64,000 nt of DNA from HGM04593 sp045589695 (GTDB lineage Bacteria > Bacteroidota > Bacteroidia > Bacteroidales > Bacteroidaceae). Location: positions 117,272 through 181,271 of the forward strand of contig JAZNPP010000034.1 of assembly GCA_045589695.1 (NCBI GenBank), in the 5' to 3' direction. The notes beneath the pieces are model-generated. The model made no database searches, was not told where the DNA came from, and saw only the letters and a list, made by a program, of their open reading frames with translations. This document shows, in pieces, positions 24,229 through 32,381 of this stretch. The first letter of the stretch is position 1. Each line of letters opens with the position of its first letter. The translations under genes and the position numbers were made by a program.

Positions 24229-24667
24229 TGTTCTCTTTCTGCTGCTTGCATTTTGTTCATGCGAAGGAACGGTCATGCATTCGTTCGGCTCTTCGATTGG
24301 TGATGCATGGCTGCGAGGCGACACTGCCGTGTATTTCTATGACGGTTCGGGCAACCGCTCTGGCGAGCTTGAACTGTCTGTCGAGGCTATAACTCTGGCG
24401 TCGTACAGCTATAAGAATCTTACAATGCAGGCCGAATGCCGTGACTCGCGTGACAGCCTGATCTCTACGGATACGTTCACAATAGAGGTGTTTGACGACG
24501 AAGGGTGGCGTAAAGGAGCGACAGCGGGGCTGCTGTACCAACTGAAGAGTGTCCCTCGTAAGGTGATTTTCCCTCCCGGTGACTCAATAAGAATATCTCT
24601 TCGCCATTTAATGCCAGCAGATACCCTTATCGGAGTTACTGACGTAGGGGTGAGAATTACGAACTGA
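24182..24667 (+). CDS. gldH: Gliding-motility lipoprotein GldH
   Basis: 161 residues from ATG 24182; another start at 24209 is possible. Arg-rich n-region, hydrophobic core and a lipobox-like LLAFCSC with Cys27 as the likely lipidated residue. The body (SIGDAWLRGDTAVYFYD, LYQLKSVPRKVIFPPGDSIR) matches GldH, a beta-sandwich lipoprotein needed for gliding in Flavobacterium and kept in non-gliding Bacteroidales. The start overlaps ricT by 47 nt, so expression depends on the metF-holB-ricT transcript. It is separated from gldKLMN by about 20 kb. Confidence 0.82.
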   Translation: MTGVTRTRRMLLKASSVLFLLLAFCSCEGTVMHSFGSSIGDAWLRGDTAVYFYDGSGNRSGELELSVEAITLASYSYKNLTMQAECRDSRDSLISTDTFTIEVFDDEGWRKGATAGLLYQLKSVPRKVIFPPGDSIRISLRHLMPADTLIGVTDVGVRITN

Positions 24668-24679
24668 AAACTGAAAAGT

Positions 24680-24696
24680 CAAAACTGAAAGTTTTG
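24680..24696. terminator. Weak hairpin between gldH and rodA
   Basis: caaaact (24680-24686) and agttttg (24690-24696) form a 7-bp AT-rich stem with a 3-nt loop in the 46-nt gap between two convergent genes. The position favours a terminator; the stem is weak. Confidence 0.3.
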
Positions 24697-24713
24697 TTTC
24701 CGGTTTTAATATT

Positions 24714-26183
24714 TCACCTTCTTAAGTGGTCTCTGTCGGCGTCTATTCTCAAGAAAGTGAACAGCAGTATCGAAAAACCGAGGAATGACGAGCCGCCGTA
24801 GCTGAAGAACGGCAAGGGTATGCCTATTACGGGAACAAAGCCTATGACCATTCCGATGTTTATGGCAAAATGAAAGAAGAATATCGATGCAAGGGCATAT
24901 CCGTACGCTCGCCCGAAGACGTCGTTCTGTCTCTCGGCAAGCATTATAAGCCTCAGGATAAAGAGTATGAAGACGAGCAGCACGAATGTCGAGCCGATGA
25001 AGCCCTGTTCCTCGCCTATGGTGCAGAATATGAAGTCGGTGTCCTGCTCGGGAACATATTTCAGCTTGGTCTGAGTACCGTTCAGGAAGCCTTTGCCTGT
25101 AAGCCCTCCCGACCCTATGGCTATCTTTGACTGGTGTACGTTGTAACCGGCTCCGGAAAGGTCGTCTTTGAGTCCTAAAAGCACCTCTATGCGTACCTTC
25201 TGATGCGGCTCAAGCACATTGTGCATGACATAGTCGCATGAGTTGTAGAAGAGTATTGAACCTAATATGTATGTAGCTATCCATAGGTTACGCCCCTCTT
25301 TCCTGAGCCTTATCTGGAGCAGCATATATATTACATTGAACGCAAGCAAGAGGTACTGCGTAACCATTATGTTGAACTCAACAAGGTATACCGCTATCCA
25401 ATACGAAGCCAACGTGCCTACGATGTTCACTGAGGCTATGACGAGGAATGTTCTGTCGCTTTTGCTCCAGAACTTTACCATAGCTGCCGAGAATATCTGA
25501 ATAAGCACTGTAACGGCATAGGGGCCTGTAGCCAGCGGGAGCTCGTCGAACATCACTTCGTTGAACTTTATTCCTACGACAAAGTAAACGACGGCGCTTA
25601 TTCCCATCAGCAGGAATATTCCTGTCATCCCCTCACGATAAAGCACTATGAACAGCGATAGGTAGACAAGAGCGCTGCCTGTCTCGTTCTGAGCCACAAT
25701 GACAATCATCGGCAGCATGATTATGGCAATGCACTTGACAAGTTCCTTTGTGTCGTTTATGTTGAACTCCCTGCGGCCGATGTAGGACGAGAGCATGAGG
25801 GTGGTGGCGAACTTCATGAACTCGGCAGGCTGTATGCTGAACGGGCCTATCTGTATCCACGAGTGCGAACCTTTGATATCCTTTGCGATGAATATCGTCA
25901 ATATGCCGACCGCAATGGCTGTGATGTATATCAACGCCGAGAGGTTCCGGTAGGTATGTTTCTTTATGCATAGGAGGATGAGCCCCACAATGAGCGAGAT
26001 GCCTATCCACAAAGCCTGTTTGCCGCTTCTCTCGTCCTGACTGAAGAAGTCGAGGAAGCTTGTTTCTATATAGCTGTGGCTCGCTCCGCATATAGCAAGC
26101 CAGCCCATCATGGTAAGAGCCATGAAGAGCGCTATTGTGAGCCAGTCTATCTTACCGAATATGCTACCTCTCCTCGTTTCCAT
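24714..26183 (-). CDS. rodA: Rod-shape SEDS glycosyltransferase RodA
   Basis: 489 residues with about ten membrane segments, longer than the roughly 370 of E. coli RodA because of extra helices in the middle, a form I associate with Bacteroidetes. Conserved parts are GSHSWIQIGPFSIQPAEFMK, QNETGSALVYLSLF (the Asp/Glu loop of SEDS proteins) and PEQDTDFIFCTIGEEQGFIG with GIPLPFFSYGGSSF. SEDS proteins polymerise lipid II glycan strands; RodA works with PBP2. It overlaps the 3' end of mrdA by 20 nt and is the last gene of the mre operon. Confidence 0.95.
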   Translation of the reverse strand: METRRGSIFGKIDWLTIALFMALTMMGWLAICGASHSYIETSFLDFFSQDERSGKQALWIGISLIVGLILLCIKKHTYRNLSALIYITAIAVGILTIFIAKDIKGSHSWIQIGPFSIQPAEFMKFATTLMLSSYIGRREFNINDTKELVKCIAIIMLPMIVIVAQNETGSALVYLSLFIVLYREGMTGIFLLMGISAVVYFVVGIKFNEVMFDELPLATGPYAVTVLIQIFSAAMVKFWSKSDRTFLVIASVNIVGTLASYWIAVYLVEFNIMVTQYLLLAFNVIYMLLQIRLRKEGRNLWIATYILGSILFYNSCDYVMHNVLEPHQKVRIEVLLGLKDDLSGAGYNVHQSKIAIGSGGLTGKGFLNGTQTKLKYVPEQDTDFIFCTIGEEQGFIGSTFVLLVFILFILRLIMLAERQNDVFGRAYGYALASIFFFHFAINIGMVIGFVPVIGIPLPFFSYGGSSFLGFSILLFTFLRIDADRDHLRR

Positions 26184-28008
26184 AATAAATTGACTTGTTC
26201 TGAATGTTCTTTGCCTTCTCTTCGCTCTCTTCGGACAGCTTGCCGTTGATGTATTTCTCTATGAGCAAAGCGCCGATAGGCACGCCGAACGTAGCTCCGA
26301 AGCCTCCGTTTTCGACGTATACGGCGACGGCTATCTTCGGGTTGTTCCTTGGAGCGAAGCCTAAGAATGCCGAATGGTCCTTGCCTTTGTTCTGCGCTGT
26401 ACCTGTCTTTCCGCATACGTCAAGCCCCGGGATATCTGCCGCATGGCATGTTCCGTCAGTTACTGCAAGCCGCATGCCTCTGATAATCTCTTCATACACC
26501 CCCGGACTTACCATAGTATTCTTGCGGGTTGTAAACTCTGAACTTATAGTGTCTCCCTCAATCTTCTTTACCATGTGAGGGGTTATGTATGAGCCTCTGT
26601 TGGCGATGGTGGCTCCCAGGTTGGCTATCTGTAACGGGGTGAGCGCCACTTCGCCCTGTCCGATAGATATGCTTATCACTGTTACGGCGCGCCAATAGTT
26701 GCCGTAATGTCGTGAATAGTATTCGGCGTTGGGTATCATGCCTCGTACCTCGCCGGGGAGGTCTACTCCGAGCTTGTAGCCGAAGCCCATAGAAACCATG
26801 TAGTCTCTCCAACGGTTCATAGCCTCTTTTGTACCGCTGTAACGGTTCGAAGAGAACATTCTGTGCAGGCCCCAACAGAAATATGCATTGCACGATGTGG
26901 CAATGGCGGGAGCGAGGCTGATAGGCGACGAGTGGGGGTGGCAGCCCAAACGGAACTTGTTGAACACGAAACCGCCCGTGCAGGGGAAGCTTGTGTGTGG
27001 GCTTACAATTCCCTCTTCAAGGAATACGGCTGCCTGTGATGTCTTGAATGTGGAGCCCGGGGGATATGTTCCCATTATGGCACGGTTGAGCAGCGGCTTG
27101 CTCTTGTCCTGAGCGAGCGCCTTGTGGTTCTTGCCTCTCTGCCGTCCCGCAAGCAGCGACGGGTCGTACGAAGGGGCTGACACCATGCATAATATCTCGC
27201 CTGTCTCCGGCTCAATGGCCACTATGCTGCCTATCTTGCCCTGCATGAGTCTCTCGCCTAACTGCTGAAGCTCTACGTCAAGGCTTAGAGTAATGTCTTT
27301 TCCGCGTACAGCTGCGGTGTCGAGGTTGCCTCCCTGATATTTTCCTTGCAGGCGTCCCCGCGCGTCACGCAACAGCACCTCGGTACCTTTCTTGCCGCGC
27401 AGCACCTTTTCGTATGACGCCTCAAGGCCCTGCTGGCCTATGTAGTCGCCGCGGCGGTAGTAGGGGTCGTTGTCAATGGCTTTTTGCGATACTTCGCCGA
27501 CATCGCCGAGCAGCACGCCCGCGACATCGTAGTTGTACTGTCTAATGGAACGCTTGCGTACATAAAAACCGGGGAAGCGGAACATCTTCTCCTGGAAGCG
27601 CGCGAACTCTTCGCCCGACAACAAGGTCATGAAGTCCTGTTCGGTGTATGTCGAGTAACCCGGGTTAAACTTTCTGTTCTTTACCCTCGCCATTCTTTCT
27701 TTGAATTCGTCGATTGTTATGTCAAGCGCCTCGCACAATTCGAGGGTGTCCACATCTTTTATCTCTCTCGGAACGAATGTGATGTCATACGATGGCTGGT
27801 TGTATACAAGCATCTTCCCGTTGCGGTCATACATGAGGCCTCGCGCGGGGTAGACGGTCTTCTTGTAGAATGCGTTGCTGTCGGCTTTTGTCTTGTAGTC
27901 CTCGCTGTTTATCTGCAGGCTGAAGAGCTGAACGACATATGTTATGAACACAAGGATGACGACCCCTGATAGAATGTATTTGCGCTTATCGTAACTGTAG
28001 TCTTTCAT
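26164..28008 (-). CDS. mrdA: Penicillin-binding protein 2
   Basis: 614 residues. One N-terminal membrane segment (12-32), a pedestal/dimerisation domain with the YPARGLMYDRNGKMLVYN signature, and a transpeptidase domain with S319-T-F-K322, S372-C-N374 and K534-T-G536. It cross-links peptidoglycan in the elongasome, activated by MreC. The KxG triad and SxxK are intact, so the enzyme should be active and beta-lactam sensitive. mreD ends 3 nt upstream; rodA overlaps its 3' end. Confidence 0.96.
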   Translation of the reverse strand: MKDYSYDKRKYILSGVVILVFITYVVQLFSLQINSEDYKTKADSNAFYKKTVYPARGLMYDRNGKMLVYNQPSYDITFVPREIKDVDTLELCEALDITIDEFKERMARVKNRKFNPGYSTYTEQDFMTLLSGEEFARFQEKMFRFPGFYVRKRSIRQYNYDVAGVLLGDVGEVSQKAIDNDPYYRRGDYIGQQGLEASYEKVLRGKKGTEVLLRDARGRLQGKYQGGNLDTAAVRGKDITLSLDVELQQLGERLMQGKIGSIVAIEPETGEILCMVSAPSYDPSLLAGRQRGKNHKALAQDKSKPLLNRAIMGTYPPGSTFKTSQAAVFLEEGIVSPHTSFPCTGGFVFNKFRLGCHPHSSPISLAPAIATSCNAYFCWGLHRMFSSNRYSGTKEAMNRWRDYMVSMGFGYKLGVDLPGEVRGMIPNAEYYSRHYGNYWRAVTVISISIGQGEVALTPLQIANLGATIANRGSYITPHMVKKIEGDTISSEFTTRKNTMVSPGVYEEIIRGMRLAVTDGTCHAADIPGLDVCGKTGTAQNKGKDHSAFLGFAPRNNPKIAVAVYVENGGFGATFGVPIGALLIEKYINGKLSEESEEKAKNIQNKSIYYGNEER

Positions 28009-28011
28009 CTT

Positions 28012-28515
28012 TTACCTTGCATGTGAGAAGAATTCGATGACGGTTACGAACAGCATTGTCAGCAGGGTGCTGCTGAATATTCCCATTAGCAGCGTAAGGG
28101 GGCTTGTGACGGTAAACATCTCAAGCAGGAATAGCACGGTAAAGAATATGGATGTGCATATAAGCGAATACACTATATAACGCCCCCATTGCAGGCTTTT
28201 TGCTCCGGGTATGAAGTCGTCGGCTATGCCTTTCTGCGTGAATGCGGCAAGAATGTGATTGCGTACGAAGCCTACGACTGTAGCCGCAGCGGCATTTATT
28301 CCCGGGGTGTTGCAGAATATGTCTACGGTGAGTCCGAAAAGGAAACTCCAGATGAGCAACTCGTTTCTTGTGGTGTGGCGAGGCAGTTTCAGAATAAAGA
28401 TAATGTATATGTATGCAGTCGCGTATCCGAACAGGTGTATCTGGCTGAATATAAGAACTTGCACGAGCGATAGCAGTACAAAGTTGCGTAGTCTTATGAA
28501 TGTGTTCCTTGTCAT
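28012..28515 (-). CDS. mreD: Rod shape-determining protein MreD
   Basis: 167 residues, five hydrophobic segments, no catalytic motif. Identified by size, topology and place between mreC and mrdA; LPRHTTRNELLIWSFLFGLT and VDIFCNTPGINAAAATVVGF fit the Bacteroidetes MreD type. It is thought to modulate MreC-PBP2 activation in the inner membrane. Its start overlaps the mreC stop by 4 nt (ATGA type). Confidence 0.88.
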   Translation of the reverse strand: MTRNTFIRLRNFVLLSLVQVLIFSQIHLFGYATAYIYIIFILKLPRHTTRNELLIWSFLFGLTVDIFCNTPGINAAAATVVGFVRNHILAAFTQKGIADDFIPGAKSLQWGRYIVYSLICTSIFFTVLFLLEMFTVTSPLTLLMGIFSSTLLTMLFVTVIEFFSHAR

Positions 28516-29354
28516 CGCTTTCCTATGCTGTTTTCAAGTTGCGACTGCTCATGTTTGCTGTCGTTGCCTACGACAAAAAGGGTAGTGACAGCCGAAAAGT
28601 CCACGAACAATTCCACCTTCGCCCGGTAGAACAGGCCGTCCTCGGCATCTTCAAGGTTACATATACGTCCCACGGGCAGGCCGGCCGGGAAAATCGAAGA
28701 AAAACCGCTTGTGACGACGGTATCTCCCGTCTCAAAGGCAGAATATCGCGGCAAGTCCACAAGGTAGGAGTATCTTACGTCGCTGCCGTCCCATTGCAAG
28801 GCGCAGAAGCTGTTGCTCCCTTTTATCCTGCAATTGATGTTGCTTTTGCTGTTCAAGAGAGGGATGACTATGGAATAGTTCTCTGACGACTGGTACACGA
28901 TGCCGACAACGCCTTTGTCGTTGAACACGCCCATCTCGGAATCGACGCCGTCGTTAAGTCCCTTGTCTATGGTTATATAGTTGTCTATTCTGTTGAGCGA
29001 GTTGTTCACGACTCTTGCTGTTGTGTAATAGAAGCCGCTGTTCTCGGCGTTGGCATACTGCTTTATGCCGGCACTGTCCTGCAGCGCCGTAAGCTCGCTG
29101 CGTGTCTTGTCAAGTTCCTCTATGAGCTGCCTGTTATGCTCTTTAAGGGTCTCGTTCTCCCCCTGTAGCCCGAAGTAGCTCTCGACATCGGTGACTATTG
29201 AGAAGAGGTTGCCGGCAACCCTGTTCGCCGACGTGAAGAAGACTGCGTTCTGGTAGTTATTGAAACTGACAATAAGCACAAAACTGATTCCCATCAGCAA
29301 TGCGAAAAGGAACCAGTGATTGTGCTTTATTAGAAAGTTCAATATCGTCTGCAC
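28512..29354 (-). CDS. mreC: Rod shape-determining protein MreC
   Basis: 280 residues: one N-terminal membrane segment (about 13-33), a coiled coil around 63-95 (LQGENETLKEHNRQLIEELD), then the two beta-barrel subdomains with FYYTTARVVNNSLNRIDNYI and GVFNDKGVVGIVYQSSENYS. MreC is periplasmic and activates PBP2/RodA by contacting the PBP2 pedestal. It follows mreB by 12 nt and overlaps mreD by 4 nt. Confidence 0.94.
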   Translation of the reverse strand: MQTILNFLIKHNHWFLFALLMGISFVLIVSFNNYQNAVFFTSANRVAGNLFSIVTDVESYFGLQGENETLKEHNRQLIEELDKTRSELTALQDSAGIKQYANAENSGFYYTTARVVNNSLNRIDNYITIDKGLNDGVDSEMGVFNDKGVVGIVYQSSENYSIVIPLLNSKSNINCRIKGSNSFCALQWDGSDVRYSYLVDLPRYSAFETGDTVVTSGFSSIFPAGLPVGRICNLEDAEDGLFYRAKVELFVDFSAVTTLFVVGNDSKHEQSQLENSIGKR

Positions 29355-29366
29355 GGTCTAATGTCT

Positions 29367-30383
29367 TTATCTCATCAGGAACGGATATGAGAGATCGTTC
29401 AATGCGAGAGCCGTGCCTTTCGCTACGCAGTAGAGAGGGTTCTCCGCAATGTGGAAAGGTATGTTTATCTTGTTAGACAAACGCTTGTCCAGGCCTCTCA
29501 GCAGAGCGCCGCCGCCTGCGAGGTATATACCGTTGTGTACTATATCGGCATACAGTTCAGGCGGTGTATGTTCAAGAGCGCTGATGATGGCGTTCTCAAT
29601 CTTCGTGATAGACTTGTCGATACAGTGCGCGATCTCCTGATAGCATACAGGTACCTCGATAGGCATTGCTGTGATACGGTTAGGACCGTGGACAATGTAA
29701 TCCTGCGGAGCCTCGTCCCCCAGGTCGGTCAAAGCGGAACCTACGTGTATCTTGATACGCTCTGCCATACGCTCGCTGACACGTACATTATGCTGGCGGC
29801 TCATGTATTCCTGAATGTCGGATGTGAAGTCGTCACCGGCTGTACGCAGCGAACCGTTTGAAACGATACCGCCAAGAGAGATTACGGCAATCTCTGTTGA
29901 ACCGCCGCCTATGTCTACGACCATGTTGCCCTCAGGCGCAAGAACGTCAAGGCCGATACCGAGAGCCGACGCCATAGGCTCGTATATGAGATATACGTCG
30001 CGTCCTCCTGCATGCTCGGCAGAGTCGCGTACGGCACGCAGTTCAACCTCGGTAGAGCCATAGGGCACGCCTATGACCATGCGGAGCGAGGGGGTGAAGA
30101 GCTTGCTGCCCATGTTCACCTTGTCGATGAAACCTCGCATCATCATTTCGCATGCGTAGAAGTCTGCTATGACTCCGTCTCTCAGCGGACGTATTGTCTG
30201 TATATTCGGGTTGGTTTTTTCGTGCATCTGCTTCGCCTTTTCACCAACCGCAATCATCTTCTTTGTTCCGTCAATGGCCACAACCGACGGCTCGTCAACA
30301 ACAATCTTACCGTTGTACGATATAATGGTGTTGGCTGTACCGAGGTCAATGGCTACATCTTGTGTGAATGAAAATAGACCCAT
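29367..30383 (-). CDS. mreB: Actin-like cell-shape protein MreB
   Basis: 338 residues, full length. Phosphate-1 motif DVAIDLGTANTIISYNG, phosphate-2 motif MVVDIGGGSTEIAVISLGG, adenosine motif region IYLAGGGALLRGLD, plus IYEPMASALGIGLDV. MreB filaments on the inner face of the membrane guide the elongasome. It starts only 18 nt after the purH stop, so it appears to depend on the purH promoter unless a promoter lies inside purH. Confidence 0.97.
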   Translation of the reverse strand: MGLFSFTQDVAIDLGTANTIISYNGKIVVDEPSVVAIDGTKKMIAVGEKAKQMHEKTNPNIQTIRPLRDGVIADFYACEMMMRGFIDKVNMGSKLFTPSLRMVIGVPYGSTEVELRAVRDSAEHAGGRDVYLIYEPMASALGIGLDVLAPEGNMVVDIGGGSTEIAVISLGGIVSNGSLRTAGDDFTSDIQEYMSRQHNVRVSERMAERIKIHVGSALTDLGDEAPQDYIVHGPNRITAMPIEVPVCYQEIAHCIDKSITKIENAIISALEHTPPELYADIVHNGIYLAGGGALLRGLDKRLSNKINIPFHIAENPLYCVAKGTALALNDLSYPFLMR

Positions 30384-30401
30384 TCTTTTCTTTTTTTTAA
30401 A

Positions 30402-31925
30402 TTAATGTTTGAAGTGTCTAAAACCTGTCGTTACCATAGCCACACCGTTAGCGTCGCAGTAATCGACCGATTCCTTGTCTCTGATAGAACCGCCTGGATG
30501 AACGACAGCTGTCACTCCGGCCTCATGCGCGATCTGAACGCAGTCGGGGAAGGGGAAGAATGCGTCGCTTGCCATTACGCTGCCTTCGAGAGAGAATCCG
30601 AAGTTTCCGGCCTTTTCTATGGCATGTCTGAGCGAATCGACACGTGATGTCTGTCCCACGCCGCTTGCAATGAGCTGCTTGCCCTTTGCGAGTACAATGG
30701 CGTTGCTTTTGCTGTGCTTCACGATTTTGTTGGCGAACAGCATATCCTCAATCTCGCTCTCTTTAGGCGCCGTTTTCGTAACTACCTGCAGTTCCTCGGC
30801 TGTCTCAACCTTTGAGTCACGCTCCTGCACGAGTACGCCGTTAAGCACGCTGCGGAAAGTCTTCTCTGGCATCTCTGTCGATTTCTGTATGAGAATAATG
30901 CGGTTTTTCTTCTGCTTGAGAACTTCGAGAGCGTCGTCATCATAGCCCGGCGCGATGATTACCTCGAAGAAAATCTCGTTCACTTTCTCGGCTGTAGCCT
31001 TGTCTACGTTAGCGTTCGCGATAAGTACGCCGCCGAATGCCGAAACGGGGTCGCCTGCAAGAGCCGCATCCCAAGCGTCCGCCAATGCGGGGCGTGATGC
31101 GAGTCCGCATGCGTTGTTGTGCTTGAGGATAGCGAATGTGGTCTCACCAGCAAAGTCGTTGATAAGCTCGACGGCCGCATTGATGTCAAGCAGGTTGTTG
31201 TACGAAATCTCTTTGCCGTGTATCTGTTCGAGCATGTCGTTGAAGTTTCCGTAGAAAGCGCCCTTCTGGTGGGGGTTCTCGCCGTAACGCAATGACATCT
31301 GGTCGTCGTTTGTCTGGCGGAATGCGCTTCTGTCGTCCTTGTCGAAGTAGTTGAAGATAGCTGAATCATATGACGACGAAACCGCAAAAGCCTCGCGCGC
31401 GAAGAAACGGCGCTCCTCAAGTGTGGTCTCGGCACCCTTGCTCTTTAAGATCTCATGCAGCGGGGCATACTGTCTTTTGCTGGCGACAATTACAACATCG
31501 TTGAAATTTTTTGCTGCGCCGCGGATGAGTGATATGCCGCCTATGTCAATCTTCTCGATAATGTCGGCTTCGCATGCGCCCGAAGCGACAGTCTGCTCGA
31601 ACGGGTAGAGGTCCACGATTACCAGATCAATCTCGGGAATCTCGTATTCTGCCATCTGCTGCTGGTCCTTCTCAAGTTCTCTGCGTCCAAGAATGCCTCC
31701 GAAAATCTTAGGGTGAAGCGTCTTTACACGACCGCCGAGAATTGACGGATAGCCCGTGAGGCTTTCAACAGCGGTGCAGGGAATGCCGAGCGATTCAATG
31801 AACTGCTGTGTGCCGCCGGTTGATATTAGCTGAACTCCTTCTGAATGCAGAAGCTTGATAATTTCGTCAAGACCGTCTTTGTGAAAAACAGATACGAGAG
31901 CCGATTTGATTCTTTTTGTTGACAT
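30402..31925 (-). CDS. purH: Bifunctional AICAR formyltransferase / IMP cyclohydrolase
   Basis: 507 residues. The N-terminal MGS-like cyclohydrolase domain (1 to about 145) has ISTGGTQQFIES, GGRVKTLHPKIFGGIL and IDLVIVDLYPFEQTV. The formyltransferase domain has LRYGENPHQKGAFYG, TFAILKHNNACGLA and the C-terminal VAMVTTGFRHFKH. It performs the last two steps of IMP synthesis using 10-formyl-THF. It heads the transcript that continues into mreB-mreC-mreD-mrdA-rodA. Confidence 0.96.
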   Translation of the reverse strand: MSTKRIKSALVSVFHKDGLDEIIKLLHSEGVQLISTGGTQQFIESLGIPCTAVESLTGYPSILGGRVKTLHPKIFGGILGRRELEKDQQQMAEYEIPEIDLVIVDLYPFEQTVASGACEADIIEKIDIGGISLIRGAAKNFNDVVIVASKRQYAPLHEILKSKGAETTLEERRFFAREAFAVSSSYDSAIFNYFDKDDRSAFRQTNDDQMSLRYGENPHQKGAFYGNFNDMLEQIHGKEISYNNLLDINAAVELINDFAGETTFAILKHNNACGLASRPALADAWDAALAGDPVSAFGGVLIANANVDKATAEKVNEIFFEVIIAPGYDDDALEVLKQKKNRIILIQKSTEMPEKTFRSVLNGVLVQERDSKVETAEELQVVTKTAPKESEIEDMLFANKIVKHSKSNAIVLAKGKQLIASGVGQTSRVDSLRHAIEKAGNFGFSLEGSVMASDAFFPFPDCVQIAHEAGVTAVVHPGGSIRDKESVDYCDANGVAMVTTGFRHFKH

Positions 31926-32126
31926 ATAAATTTTGTTTTGTGTTAATTTGTTGATTATTAGCGGTGTATATCGTCTTTTGGGCTATGTTTGGCAATTATT
32001 TGCGAAGTTAGCTTTTTTCGTGCGAATTCGCACTATGTTTACAAGCCTATTTTTCAACAGTTAAATATAAAATATTTAAAAAAAGAAGATTGTTGAAAAG
32101 TGTATTTGGTTCTCGAATTTTGGCAA

Positions 32127-32172
32127 CACCCGTTATAAAGCAACAAAGTAAACTTTCTTTTTAACTCGTTTG
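32127..32172 (-). repeat. Dispersed ~48-bp intergenic repeat, copy 2
   Basis: Aligns with 32275-32322 over about 45 bp at roughly 70 percent by eye (shared blocks cccg, taaa, agta, acttt, cgttt). Same orientation as the other two copies. Confidence 0.45.
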
Positions 32173-32274
32173 CGCAAGTTTCCCGCGTTATACCAGCCTT
32201 CAAAATCCTCATTTACGATCAGTAAATTCCGGTTTCTCAGGTTTCGACAGCGCACTGCCCGTGGCGAGCCTTTG

Positions 32275-32322
32275 CTTCGCCCGCTGTAAAACATTTAAGT
32301 AGACTTTATTTCTCGCCCGTTT
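32275..32322 (-). repeat. Dispersed ~48-bp intergenic repeat, copy 3
   Basis: Best conserved with 20900-20948 in its first 18 bases and with 32127-32172 throughout. About 100 nt separate it from copy 2, so the pair flanks a moderately GC-rich core. Confidence 0.5.
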
Positions 32323-32350
32323 TAAAGCCTTGAACTGCATCTACAAGTAA

Positions 32351-32375
32351 GAGGCTGCTAAAATTTAGCAGCCTC
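32351..32375 (-). terminator. 12-bp hairpin after nadB
   Basis: gaggctgctaaa (32351-32362) and tttagcagcctc (32364-32375) pair perfectly around one base, starting 6 nt past the nadB stop. No U-tract follows, but position and stem strength fit a terminator. Confidence 0.6.
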
Positions 32376-32381
32376 TGCATT

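Larger units (their letters stand above)
31926..32381. other. Long spacer between nadB and purH
   Basis: 456 nt. The half next to purH (31926-32120) is AT-rich and should contain the purH promoter, though no exact box was found. The half next to nadB holds two copies of a dispersed repeat and a hairpin, listed separately. Short open frames on the minus strand (for example 43 codons from an ATG near 32339) run through the repeats; I regard them as chance. Confidence 0.6.

Noticed and set aside
26558..26893. Minus-strand 111-codon frame and similar frames within mrdA and rodA
   Set aside because: They overlap mrdA or rodA, whose catalytic motifs and membrane pattern fix the true frame.
32200..32340. 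43-codon minus-strand frame and a second overlapping frame in the nadB-purH spacer
   Set aside because: Both run through dispersed repeat copies, lack initiation signals and show no protein family; repeat sequence explains the openness.
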